From: DATKMG01 sp041476565
GTDB lineage: Bacteria; Acidobacteriota; Terriglobia; Versatilivoradales; Versatilivoraceae
DNA: 64,000 nucleotides
Assembly: GCA_041476565.1 (NCBI GenBank)
Contig: JBGOTQ010000002.1
Coordinates: 4,117 to 68,116 of the forward strand
Direction: 5' to 3'
Shown here: positions 52,194-59,735 of the stretch, piece after piece
Position numbering within the stretch: position 1 is the stretch's first letter
Layout: every line of letters starts with the position of its first letter
Program-made: the position numbers and the translations under genes
Notes under the pieces: model-generated
What the model was told of the DNA's origin: nothing
What the model saw: the letters and a program-made list of their open reading frames with translations, nothing else
Databases searched by the model: none

Positions 52194-52865
52194 TTGATTT
52201 GGCGAAGAGCTTTAGTGGTATCGCTCTTAATGGTTGCCCCTGTCGCCACCCCTTCGGCCAACCTGGACGATCTGAATAGCACTATTAATTCCCTTCAAAA
52301 GAAATACTCAAAGGTCATAGACCTCCGCATGGACTTTATTCAGACGTACAAAACACCACGAAGGCCTCCACGGACGGAGACCGGGATTCTTTACCTTCGC
52401 CGTCCCGGCATGATGCGTTGGGAGTACCATTCTCCCAGTGAAAAGCTCTTTGTATCCAACGGGAAGGACATTTACTTTTATCTCCCCGAAGAGCAACAAG
52501 TTCAGAAGACCACGGTCAAAGAAAGCCGGGACCAGCGTCTGCCCTTTCTTTTTCTCCTTGGCAGAAGCAATCTAAGGAAGGACTTTTCTAAAATAGAATG
52601 GGCTAACGAGCAAAAGTCCTTTTTTGCTGGCAACCGCATCCTTTACGCTTACCCTAAGAAGAATATCGACGATTTTTCAAAAGTCCTTATGGAGTATGAA
52701 CCTGGAAGGGTTCAACTGCAACGGGTCATTATCTTTGACATTGATGGATCAACGAGCGAATTCGTTTTTACCAATATCAAGGAAAATTCCGGACTCAGCC
52801 CCAAGCTCTTTGAGTTTCATATTCCAAGCAACGTCGAGGTGATCGGCTCGGGGGAGAACCAGTAA
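52194..52865 (+). CDS. lolA: Outer-membrane lipoprotein carrier LolA
   Basis: Periplasmic chaperone that ferries lipoproteins to the outer membrane. The best start is the TTG at 52194, preceded by GGAG nine bases upstream and giving a signal peptide MIWRRALVVSLLMVAPVATP then SANL; the frame is open to a GTG at 52107 but that adds non-signal sequence. The mature part has VIDLRMDFIQTYKTPRRPP, then TGILYLRRPGMMRWEYHSPS and EKLFVSNGKDIYFYLPEEQQ, a strong LolA signature, and FDIDGSTSEFVFTNIKENSG near the end. It is 223 residues long, the usual size. The pilus operon starts 650 bases later. Confidence 0.88.
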   Translation: MIWRRALVVSLLMVAPVATPSANLDDLNSTINSLQKKYSKVIDLRMDFIQTYKTPRRPPRTETGILYLRRPGMMRWEYHSPSEKLFVSNGKDIYFYLPEEQQVQKTTVKESRDQRLPFLFLLGRSNLRKDFSKIEWANEQKSFFAGNRILYAYPKKNIDDFSKVLMEYEPGRVQLQRVIIFDIDGSTSEFVFTNIKENSGLSPKLFEFHIPSNVEVIGSGENQ

Positions 52866-52953
52866 AACTCAGCACAACCCAGACCCTTCGTAGCGATGGG
52901 GGTCTCACCAGTGCAATCAAAAGTGACGTACAGAGGGCGAGCATCGTAACCCT

Positions 52954-52995
52954 AGCCTGAAAGGCCGGAATAGCTCAGCCAAGGCAGAGCGAGTG
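52954..52995 (+). repeat. GGCCTGAAAGGCC-type repeat, copy 1
   Basis: Reads AGCCTGAAAGGCCGGAATAG then CTCAGCCAAGGCAGAGCGAG. It matches the inverted copy at 53232-53276 in about 30 of 40 positions. Confidence 0.75.
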
Positions 52996-53231
52996 TTGGT
53001 AACAAGCGCCGCCCTAGCTACAAGTACCCCTAAAACGTCCCCGGCCCTGAAAAGGCGAAATGGAGACCTTGAACCTCAAGGTTCTTGCGCTCACAGCCAA
53101 CCCCCTTCCTCCTCAACATTGGGTTGATTTGGTCCAGTTTGTCATTCCGCTCTTTCAGAGCTTTCTTGTCCTTCCAATCCCTAACCCAAGGCGTTGCGGC
53201 CGGCAGTCGCCTGCCGGCTCCTGCTTTTCGT

Positions 53232-53276
53232 CCGCTCTGCCCTGGGCTGGATTATGTCGGCCTTTCAGGCCTCGCA
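53232..53276 (-). repeat. GGCCTGAAAGGCC-type repeat, copy 2 (inverted)
   Basis: On the minus strand it reads GAGGCCTGAAAGGCCGACAT then AATCCAGCCCAGGGCAGAGC. This class is widespread in some environmental genomes, where it is often mistaken for short genes. Confidence 0.75.
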
Positions 53277-53348
53277 CATCAATATCCTAAGAAATTGACA
53301 TCGATCCTTCACCCCAGGTCGAAGCTCGGGACAGAAGTCGCTTCGCTT

Positions 53349-53383
53349 GTCCTCTGGCCTCTGCTATCCTAGCCTTTCAGGCC
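53349..53383 (-). repeat. GGCCTGAAAGGCC-type repeat, copy 3 (inverted)
   Basis: On the minus strand it reads GGCCTGAAAGGCTAGGATAG then CAGAGGCCAGAGGAC. It is more diverged than copies 1 and 2. Confidence 0.6.
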
Positions 53384-53497
53384 AAGTGGGGAGTCGCTAG
53401 GTCGCCGAGAAACCCTGACCCAGCTTCTCCGTTGTACGCCACTTTTGACTGCACCTGTCGCTTCACGCGGATGTGGAGATCCCATGGGGTCTTGGTT

Positions 53498-53503
53498 TAT
53501 AAT
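53498..53503 (+). promoter_or_regulatory. Possible -10 box of the pilus operon
   Basis: A perfect TATAAT, 34 bases before the pilC ATG. No good -35 stands 16-18 bases upstream, so an extended or activator-dependent promoter is possible. Confidence 0.4.
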
Positions 53504-53536
53504 TAAGTATTAGTGCTCTTGATTCCAGGAATCACG

Positions 53537-54751
53537 ATGCCTGAATTTCGATGTCGGATTGCCAACGGTAATGGGGAAATACTCACCTCCAGCTACAACT
53601 CTCCCTCAGAGGCTGAACTGCGCCACCGGTTGACTGACCAAGGCTATTATATTTATTCCATCAAAGAAAAGGGCAGAATCGCCTCCCTAGGTTTCTCTTT
53701 TCAGGCCCGAACCAGAAAGATCAAACCGACAGAATTCATTATCTTTAACCAGCAGTTTGTAGCTTTGATCCATGCGGGACTACCTATTCTGAAATCATTG
53801 GAACTCCTCACCCAGCGAGTCAAGAACGATCGATTCCGTGAGATGCTGAACGATGTGTCAGGCCGCGTTAAGTCCGGTGCGTCATTATCGGAGTCTTTTG
53901 AGGTTCAGGGTGTCTTTTCCAAAGTCTACACAGCCTCCCTCTACGCTGGTGAGAAGAGCGGGAACTTGGAGGAGGTCATCAGGCGCTTCATCGAATACCA
54001 ACGAATCGTTACCCAAACGAAGAGTAAAATCATATCGGCATTAACTTATCCTGCTATCCTCACGTTCCTGCTGGTAGTGATGGTTACCTTCATCCTATCG
54101 GTCGTTGTTCCTCGATTCACAGAGTTCTATTCCGGCTTGGGGGCACAGCTTCCCCAAATTACTTTAGTACTAATCGCTGTCTCCAATGCGGTTAGTGGGC
54201 ATCTAGTCAGTGGAGTGGTTTCTTCCATTGCTGCCGTCGTGGCGGTCCGATTCTGGGTTGGAACCCCGCGGGGCGGAATCTACCTGGACGGCCTCAAACT
54301 GAGACTCCCCATCATTGGCGACATTTGGAATAAGTTTGCCTTTTCTCAGTTAAGCCGGACTCTATCCACCTTGCTTTCGGGGGGCATCCCGCTGGTCAAT
54401 TCTCTTGAAATCGTGGCAGACTCCTCGGGAAACCAGGTGATTACCCAAGCGGTGAAATCTGCGATCACTTCAGTGAGGGAGGGACAATCTCTATCCAAAA
54501 GCTTAGAGCTGAGTGGTATTGTCCCCGATCTGGCCATTGAGATGGTGCAGGTCGGCGAATCCACGGGCTCTCTTAGCGATATGCTCAGGTACATTGCCGA
54601 CTTCTACGATGAAGAGGTTAATGTTCGTCTCAGCCGGTTGTTTACTTTTATCGAACCGGCTCTGCTTGTTGTTCTGGCGAGTATCGTGGCTTTTGTGCTG
54701 ATTGCCCTCTACTTGCCGATCTTTAATTTAGCAGGTACGTTAAAGGTATAG
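53537..54751 (+). CDS. pilC: Pilus/type II secretion inner-membrane platform protein (PilC/GspF)
   Basis: From the ATG at 53537, which has AGGA eight bases upstream, the protein has 404 residues; eight more codons are open upstream. It is the polytopic platform of type IV pili and type II secretion. Two T2SSF domains (about 65-190 and 265-390) carry three membrane helices in the usual places; FNQQFVALIHAGLPILKSLE and FSQLSRTLSTLLSGGIPLVN are the paired repeat motifs. The N-terminal MPEFRCRIANGNGEI strand is typical. A four-helix-bundle gene separates it from pilB, where the two would normally adjoin. Confidence 0.92.
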   Translation: MPEFRCRIANGNGEILTSSYNSPSEAELRHRLTDQGYYIYSIKEKGRIASLGFSFQARTRKIKPTEFIIFNQQFVALIHAGLPILKSLELLTQRVKNDRFREMLNDVSGRVKSGASLSESFEVQGVFSKVYTASLYAGEKSGNLEEVIRRFIEYQRIVTQTKSKIISALTYPAILTFLLVVMVTFILSVVVPRFTEFYSGLGAQLPQITLVLIAVSNAVSGHLVSGVVSSIAAVVAVRFWVGTPRGGIYLDGLKLRLPIIGDIWNKFAFSQLSRTLSTLLSGGIPLVNSLEIVADSSGNQVITQAVKSAITSVREGQSLSKSLELSGIVPDLAIEMVQVGESTGSLSDMLRYIADFYDEEVNVRLSRLFTFIEPALLVVLASIVAFVLIALYLPIFNLAGTLKV

Positions 54752-54781
54752 GGGACAGGTTAGAGAAGAAAGAGAAAACTG
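54752..54781. repeat. Left flank of the four-helix-bundle insertion
   Basis: AGGTATAGGGGACAGGTTAG, overlapping the last codons of pilC, resembles AGGTTACAGGGAACAGTTAA read on the minus strand at 55200-55160. Together they form an imperfect inverted repeat around the small gene. Confidence 0.5.
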
Positions 54782-55144
54782 GTGGAGAGGATTCAGTCGC
54801 ACAAGGATTTGGTGGTATGGAAGAAGGCTATGGATCTTGTGGTCGAGGTGTATAGGCTGACAATTTATTTCCCTCAGTCAGAGAATTTCCGTTTGGTCTC
54901 GCAGATCACTCGGGCTGCAGCGTCAGTTCCGGCCAATATCGCAGAGGGGCATGCGCGAGCTACTCGAAGGGACTTTGCCAACTTCTTGGCGATCCCCAAA
55001 GGCTCTCTGATGGAAACTGAGACTTATATTATGTTGGCGCAAAGACTGAATTATCTAAAGGCAGAACAGGTAACCCCGATTTTGAGTCTTATAGTTGAGA
55101 TTAGTAAGGTGCTTACCTCTTTGAGAAATAAGTTGATCCAGTGA
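54782..55144 (+). CDS. Four-helix-bundle protein (23S rRNA IVP / Avd-like)
   Basis: A 120-residue protein with a GTG start. The HKDLVVWKKAMDLVVEVYRL then TIYFPQSENFRLVSQITRAA and SVPANIAEGHARATRRDFAN motifs are diagnostic of the four-helix-bundle family first described from 23S rRNA intervening sequences and including the diversity-generating-retroelement accessory protein Avd. No reverse transcriptase or template repeat is nearby, and no rRNA gene. It breaks the pilC-pilB pair of the pilus operon and is flanked by imperfect inverted repeats made of GTAACCT-like units. Its role is unknown; an insertion of a mobile unit is the simplest reading. Confidence 0.9.
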   Translation: MERIQSHKDLVVWKKAMDLVVEVYRLTIYFPQSENFRLVSQITRAAASVPANIAEGHARATRRDFANFLAIPKGSLMETETYIMLAQRLNYLKAEQVTPILSLIVEISKVLTSLRNKLIQ

Positions 55145-55159
55145 CCACTTTAGGTGGAA

Positions 55160-55203
55160 GTGGTTAACTGTTCCCTGTAACCTATGACCTGTAACCTAAA
55201 ACC
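55160..55203. repeat. GTAACCT-rich right flank of the four-helix-bundle gene
   Basis: Reads GTTCCCTGTAACCTATGACC then TGTAACCTAAAACC; the GTAACCT and TGACCTGTAACC units are near-repeats. Only this spacer separates the small gene from pilB. Confidence 0.55.
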
Positions 55204-56853
55204 ATGAATCAGAAAACTCTAAATCTGTCGGAAACGAAAACGCAAACCAAGTTGGATCCGAAGCCTACCCGGCAGGATGAAGAACGAGAAGCGCGCCGGC
55301 TGGCTGAGCGCTATCGCTTGGAGTTCGTTGACCTCAAGAATTATCCGATTGATCCTGAGTTGTTTCGCACCATTCCGGCAGATCTGATGTTTCGATACAA
55401 TTTTGTGCCCCTAAAACCGGTTGGTGCGAGGCTTATAGTCGCCGTTGCTGATCCCAGCGAATTGTTGTTGACTGATGAACTGGGGGTGCTGCTTAACAAG
55501 AAGCTCCTTGTAAGGGTGGCTGCCCCCTCCCAGATTGGCGATATCCTGAAAAAGAGCGAATCGTCCCAAAGGGTATTGGAGGAAGCAACAGAAGGATTCA
55601 CGCTGGATTTGATCAAGGAGAATGAGGCGGGCGAAGAGATCATATCCATCGAAAAACTCACCAGTGAGGCCGAGAACCCGATTATCCGGTTGGTCGATTC
55701 AACCATCTTCAATGCGCTGGAGCGCCGTGCCAGCGATATCCACGTTGAAACCGGAGACAATGAGGTCATCATCAAGTACCGGGTTGACGGCGTCCTGCAG
55801 CAGGCCATGCAGCCCATTGCCAAAGAACATCATTCGACCATCATCTCGCGCATCAAAGTCATGTCAGAACTCGACATCTCCGAGCGCCGCATCCCGCAGG
55901 ACGGCCGATTCCGTGTGCGGTACAAAGGCCGCTTGATCGATTTTCGAGTGTCAATCATGCCATCTATCCACGGTGAGGACGCAGTGTTGCGCGTCCTGGA
56001 TAAGGAGGCGATGAGTGAAAAATTCCGGCAACTAAGCCTCGATGTCGTCGGCTTTTCGGAGGCGGATCTCAAAAAATTCCGCCGCTACATCAGTGAACCC
56101 TATGGAATGGTGCTGGTCACCGGGCCGACCGGCAGCGGGAAAACCACGACCCTTTACGCGGCTTTGTCGGAAATCAAGAGTGACGAAGACAAGATCATCA
56201 CGATCGAGGACCCGGTCGAATACCAGATCCGCGGAATCACTCAGATTCCTGTCAATGAGAAGAAGGGTCTCACTTTTGCCCGCGGTCTGCGGTCCATTCT
56301 GCGCCACGATCCCGACAAAATCATGGTTGGGGAAATCCGAGATCCCGAGACGGCCCAAATCGCAATCCAGTCAGCCCTGACGGGGCATTTAGTGTTCACG
56401 ACAGTTCACGCCAACAACGTGGTCGATGTGCTGGGCCGTTTCCTCAACATGGGGGTCGAACCTTACAACTTTGTGTCGGCCCTCAACTGTATCCTGGCAC
56501 AACGCCTGGTTCGTGTCATTTGCGAACAGTGCAAACACTCAATGAAACAGGGCGACCGCGCGTTGTCCGAATCCGGCCTCGACCCCAAGCTTTATATGGA
56601 TCATCCGTTTTACGAAGGAATGGGCTGTCTGGACTGCGGCGGTACGGGATACCGAGGACGTACCGCAATCCATGAGTTGCTCGATCTTTCCGATCGAATT
56701 CGCGAGATGATCCTGGAGAGGAAGCCTGCTTCTGAAATCAAACGAGTGGCTCATGAGGAAGGGATGACGTTCCTCAGGGAATCTGCCGTGCAAAAAGTCC
56801 TGGCAGGGGAGACAACTCTGAAAGAAATTAACAAAGTTACATTCATCGAGTAA
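55204..56853 (+). CDS. pilB: Pilus/type II secretion extension ATPase (PilB/GspE)
   Basis: A 549-residue hexameric ATPase that powers pilus or pseudopilus extension. An MshEN-type N-terminal domain (about 25-150) is followed by the ATPase: LERRASDIHVETGDNEVIIK near 172, Walker A GPTGSGKT at 307-314, Asp box IITIEDPVEYQI, Walker B DKIMVGEIRD at 371-380, His box ALTGHLVFTTVHANN near 391, and zinc cysteines C440, C443, C475 and C478. All catalytic features are intact. It lies between the four-helix-bundle gene and pilM (3-base gap). Retraction ATPase PilT is not in the window. Confidence 0.95.
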   Translation: MNQKTLNLSETKTQTKLDPKPTRQDEEREARRLAERYRLEFVDLKNYPIDPELFRTIPADLMFRYNFVPLKPVGARLIVAVADPSELLLTDELGVLLNKKLLVRVAAPSQIGDILKKSESSQRVLEEATEGFTLDLIKENEAGEEIISIEKLTSEAENPIIRLVDSTIFNALERRASDIHVETGDNEVIIKYRVDGVLQQAMQPIAKEHHSTIISRIKVMSELDISERRIPQDGRFRVRYKGRLIDFRVSIMPSIHGEDAVLRVLDKEAMSEKFRQLSLDVVGFSEADLKKFRRYISEPYGMVLVTGPTGSGKTTTLYAALSEIKSDEDKIITIEDPVEYQIRGITQIPVNEKKGLTFARGLRSILRHDPDKIMVGEIRDPETAQIAIQSALTGHLVFTTVHANNVVDVLGRFLNMGVEPYNFVSALNCILAQRLVRVICEQCKHSMKQGDRALSESGLDPKLYMDHPFYEGMGCLDCGGTGYRGRTAIHELLDLSDRIREMILERKPASEIKRVAHEEGMTFLRESAVQKVLAGETTLKEINKVTFIE

Positions 56854-56856
56854 TTC

Positions 56857-57861
56857 ATGGCTTTAAAGAGGTTCAACGAGCGCATCTACAAATTCTTTCA
56901 GCCTGGCTTGCCTCCAATCAGTTGCGAGATTTCTCAGGAATTTGTCTCCGTGGTACGCCTCAACGCCAAGGACCCCGCTATTGTCGAACGCTCAGTAGTG
57001 ACTCCAATTCCAGAGGGTTTAGTGACTCCCTCACTCAGCCAACCCAACATCAGATCAATTCCGGATCTCTCGGATCTCTTGAAGTCGAGCCTGGCAAGGG
57101 CTGAGATCAAGACCAACAAGATTTCTGTGGCCGTCCCTGACAGTTCGGTTAAGGTGGCTATTCTCAGCTTTGACAAACTCCCCGGCAATGAAAATGAGAG
57201 GCAACAACTCTTAAAATGGCGGCTGAAGAAGACTACCCCGTTCAATGTGGAGGACTCTCACGTTGCCTATTATCAGCAACAAGGGGCGAACGGCAAAATC
57301 AGTGTTGTGACGGTGGTTGTTTACCGGGAAGTTCTCGCGCAATACGAAGCTCTCTTTCGAGGTCTAGGGATGCAAGCCGGTTTTATTACTCCGGCGTCAT
57401 TGGCGGCTTTTGAACTGCTGGCGCGCTCGGAACCTTCGGCTTTGAAGGGATCGATTCTCTTCGTGCACTGGAATAGTTCGTCTCTTTCCGCCCTGATAGT
57501 GCGAGAGACCTCCGTTGTGTTCTTCCGCCATCTGGATTACTTCGACGGGGAAGGAAGAAATGGAGCTGGCTTGGAGGCTTCGAACGTAGCAGAAAGAGAA
57601 CGAGAATCCATCTACGACGAGATCCACCCTTGTCTGATGTACTATCAAGACAAACTAGGGGACGTCGGCGTGGATAAGATCTACATCCTGGCACGCCAGG
57701 AACTGGGGCTGCCAAGTCTGGAATTCCTTTCACAGAAAACGGGAAGCCCTGTAGTGAATTTGGATCCCTTGCATTTGTTCCGCAGCCACCCGGCGGGGTA
57801 CCTGCCAATGTCGAAGAATGCGTTGGCACCCGCGCTGGGCCTGGCCCTGGGGAGCGCCTAA
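56857..57861 (+). CDS. pilM: PilM-like actin-fold pilus assembly protein
   Basis: A 334-residue protein starting 3 bases after pilB. PISCEISQEFVSVVRLNAKD at the start and ISVAVPDSSVKVAILSFDKL then PGNENERQQLLKWRLKKTTP near residue 90 match PilM/GspL-type proteins, in which an actin-like fold binds nucleotide and the N-terminus of PilN in the cytoplasm. A H-W-N-S-S-S-L-S-A-L-I-V strand near residue 210 is the second lobe. The EMLYYQDKLG-like DEIHPCLMYYQDKLGDVGVD segment is also conserved. The stop codon abuts the ATG of pilN, so the two are translated together. Confidence 0.85.
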   Translation: MALKRFNERIYKFFQPGLPPISCEISQEFVSVVRLNAKDPAIVERSVVTPIPEGLVTPSLSQPNIRSIPDLSDLLKSSLARAEIKTNKISVAVPDSSVKVAILSFDKLPGNENERQQLLKWRLKKTTPFNVEDSHVAYYQQQGANGKISVVTVVVYREVLAQYEALFRGLGMQAGFITPASLAAFELLARSEPSALKGSILFVHWNSSSLSALIVRETSVVFFRHLDYFDGEGRNGAGLEASNVAERERESIYDEIHPCLMYYQDKLGDVGVDKIYILARQELGLPSLEFLSQKTGSPVVNLDPLHLFRSHPAGYLPMSKNALAPALGLALGSA

Positions 57862-58425
57862 ATGATAAGGGTCAACCTGAATCTATCGTCCAATCCGTTT
57901 GTCAATAACCGGAGTTTTTACTTGTTAGCCGGGTGCCTCTTTTTGCTCTTGGTTGGCCTGTCTTACTGGAATGTTGCTTTGCAGCGGAAGGTTCACGCTC
58001 GGAAGGTCAAGATGGACTCGTCACTCAGTCAAAGCCGGGAGCAGTTTGGGAAGATGGAGCGGGAAGAAGAAGAGATTAAATCACGGCTCCTGAAGCCTGA
58101 GACAGCCGATTTCCTGGAAACGGTCGAGTTTGTGAATCAGTTGATCGAGAGAAAGACCTTTTCCTGGACGGCACTCTTAAACGATTTGGAACAACTGACC
58201 CCGGGGAGTATTCAGGTGGTGTCCATCCGCCCCAGAGTGGTCAAGAATGAATTCGGAATTGAAATCACAGCGAATGCCCGGAACAGCGCTGATTATATCG
58301 AGTTTATAAAAAACCTGGAGAATTCTGACAAGTTCCAAAACCTAACACCCATTTATGAGGATTTGTCCAAGACTCCCGGGTTTTCTGGGAAGCAGATTTC
58401 TATCGCTGTCAGGTACAAACGATGA
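57862..58425 (+). CDS. pilN: PilN-like inner-membrane pilus assembly protein
   Basis: A 187-residue bitopic protein. Residues 1-12, RVNLNLSSNPF, are the short cytoplasmic tail that binds PilM, followed by a membrane helix (about 20-37), a coiled-coil region (about 45-90) and a small alpha-beta domain (VNQLIERKTFSWTALLNDLE and ILSVRPRVV-like VQVVSIRPRVVKNEFGIEIT). Length and layout are normal. Its ATG directly follows the pilM stop, and its stop overlaps pilO by four bases (ATGA). Confidence 0.85.
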   Translation: MIRVNLNLSSNPFVNNRSFYLLAGCLFLLLVGLSYWNVALQRKVHARKVKMDSSLSQSREQFGKMEREEEEIKSRLLKPETADFLETVEFVNQLIERKTFSWTALLNDLEQLTPGSIQVVSIRPRVVKNEFGIEITANARNSADYIEFIKNLENSDKFQNLTPIYEDLSKTPGFSGKQISIAVRYKR

Positions 58426-58976
58426 TTGTTAAAGAGAAACCTCGACGGCTCATTTACGGTTTGCTTCTTGCATTGATCGCCGCAAATCTCCCTCTCTATC
58501 TCGTCTTTGTTCGCCCCGAAGGCGAAGCTGTTTCAATTGAAGCCCAGAGAATAGAACAGGCAAGCGTGGAACTTCGCGAAAAAAAATCGTCCATTAACAC
58601 AGTGAAAGAAATTGAAGTGAAGTTGGCAGAGTCACGCAAGGCCAGGAAGGAGTTAGGGACTCGTTACCTTTTCTCCAGGAGCAAGGTCAGTTCCGAACTC
58701 CTCAATGAATTGGATCAGATCTGTGCTCAAGCCGGGTTGCTGCGCAATCGGGTGGCTTTTAGCTATGGTGCTGAATCGGAATTCGGCTACCAGCGGCTTT
58801 CTCTCACCCTACCTGTACAGGGCACCTATTCGAATATAAGGAAATTCCTTAATGTTCTGGAAAGCCGATCTAAACTGATCATAGTGGATTCCATGGTCCT
58901 GCAATCCGAAAAAGAGGGCACTGGCTTGATCCAAATGGACATGAATTTGTCTACTTACTTTCCTGTGCAACCATGA
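58422..58976 (+). CDS. pilO: PilO-like inner-membrane pilus assembly protein
   Basis: A 184-residue protein that pairs with PilN in the periplasm. It has a membrane helix (about 12-30), a coiled coil (about 45-85) and a ferredoxin-like domain (about 90-184) with LLNELDQICAQAGLLRNRVA, then FGYQRLSLTLPVQGTYSNIR and KFLNVLESRSKLIIVDSMVL. Both of its ends overlap neighbours by four bases, showing strict coupling of pilN, pilO and the next gene. Confidence 0.83.
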   Translation: MIVKEKPRRLIYGLLLALIAANLPLYLVFVRPEGEAVSIEAQRIEQASVELREKKSSINTVKEIEVKLAESRKARKELGTRYLFSRSKVSSELLNELDQICAQAGLLRNRVAFSYGAESEFGYQRLSLTLPVQGTYSNIRKFLNVLESRSKLIIVDSMVLQSEKEGTGLIQMDMNLSTYFPVQP

Positions 58977-59611
58977 AGACTCCCAAGCAGAAGAGGCAGA
59001 TGGCTATTCTCGGAGTACTGGGTCTGGGGCTGGCGACGAGCCTGTACTATGCGATTCGAACATCCAATTCCGGGCTTCAACTCAGTCTTACTAAGCCGGC
59101 GGCCGGCTCCGGCCGTGCTCTGCAGGGGTTGGTGATCGAGCACAGTCGGGCCAGAGGGAAAAAAAGTATTTCCCTGGTGGGCGTCGACCCGAAAATCCAT
59201 TTGGAGAGACTCGCCGGATTTAGTCCAGGAATTCCCTTGAATGCCCGGAACATGTTTGCGTTTGAATCTGCACCTCCCCCGACTGAGGGGAAGTCCAAAG
59301 CCGGGAAAGGCTACCGGCCAGGGGGACCATCAGAAGAAGCAAAAGGCGGGACTCCACCTCCTATTGCTACGCCTGTCGGACCACCTCCACCGCCGCCGGT
59401 GGTCATCAACTTGAAGTTTTACGGTGTGAAGGTCGATCTGGAGACCAAGAAACGTCAAGGTTTCTTTGCCGATGGTGACGCGATGTACCTGGCAGGAGAG
59501 GGTGATCTGGTTGGGAACCGTTATCGAATTTTGAAAGTGGCTGAAGCTTTCGCCGAGATTGAGGAAGTCAGCAGTAAGGCTCACCGCCAGCTACCTATGG
59601 TAACGCAATGA
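58973..59611 (+). CDS. PilP/GspC-like linker protein
   Basis: A 212-residue protein with an N-terminal membrane helix (about 9-25), a central proline/glycine-rich linker (about 105-145), and a small beta domain (146-205) with INLKFYGVKVDLETKKRQGF then FADGDAMYLAGEGDLVGNRY and RILKVAEAFAEIEEVSS. The strand pattern L-x-G-V, a gap, then G-D-x-V-x-x-x-Y-R-I fits the HR/PilP domain that contacts the secretin. There is no lipobox, so it resembles GspC topology more than lipoprotein PilP. Its ATG overlaps pilO by four bases. No secretin follows in the window. Confidence 0.7.
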   Translation: MKTPKQKRQMAILGVLGLGLATSLYYAIRTSNSGLQLSLTKPAAGSGRALQGLVIEHSRARGKKSISLVGVDPKIHLERLAGFSPGIPLNARNMFAFESAPPPTEGKSKAGKGYRPGGPSEEAKGGTPPPIATPVGPPPPPPVVINLKFYGVKVDLETKKRQGFFADGDAMYLAGEGDLVGNRYRILKVAEAFAEIEEVSSKAHRQLPMVTQ

Positions 59612-59735
59612 GGGGACAGAAGGTGGAGAATAGGGAATAGGGGCTAGCGGCTAGCGGTTAACACCTGACACCCAGCACCCAGCGCCTGTTCCCACTCCTG
59701 ACTGAATTGAATTCAAGAGTTATCGTTAATACCCT
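59612..59735. repeat. Degenerate inverted repeat in the pilus operon
   Basis: GGGAATAGGGGCTAGCGGCT then AGCGGTTAAC on the plus strand pairs imperfectly with the reverse of the right half, GGGAACAGGCGCTGGGTGCT then GGGTGTCAGGTGTTAAC. The CACCCAGCACCCAGCGCC part is internally repetitive. It separates the pilP-like gene from the pseudopilin. Confidence 0.6.

Larger units (their letters stand above)
52866..53512. other. Repeat-rich region between lolA and the pilus operon
   Basis: About 650 bases with no credible gene. It holds at least three copies of a repeat based on GGCCTGAAAGGCC (52954-52995 direct, 53232-53276 and 53349-53383 inverted), a partial fourth at about 53044, and a perfect GCCGGCAG/CTGCCGGC hairpin at 53199-53218. 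A TATAAT lies at 53498-53503. Confidence 0.7.

Noticed and set aside
53060..53372. Two overlapping plus-strand frames of 76 and 95 codons
   Set aside because: They are translations of the GGCCTGAAAGGCC-type repeats, a known source of false genes.
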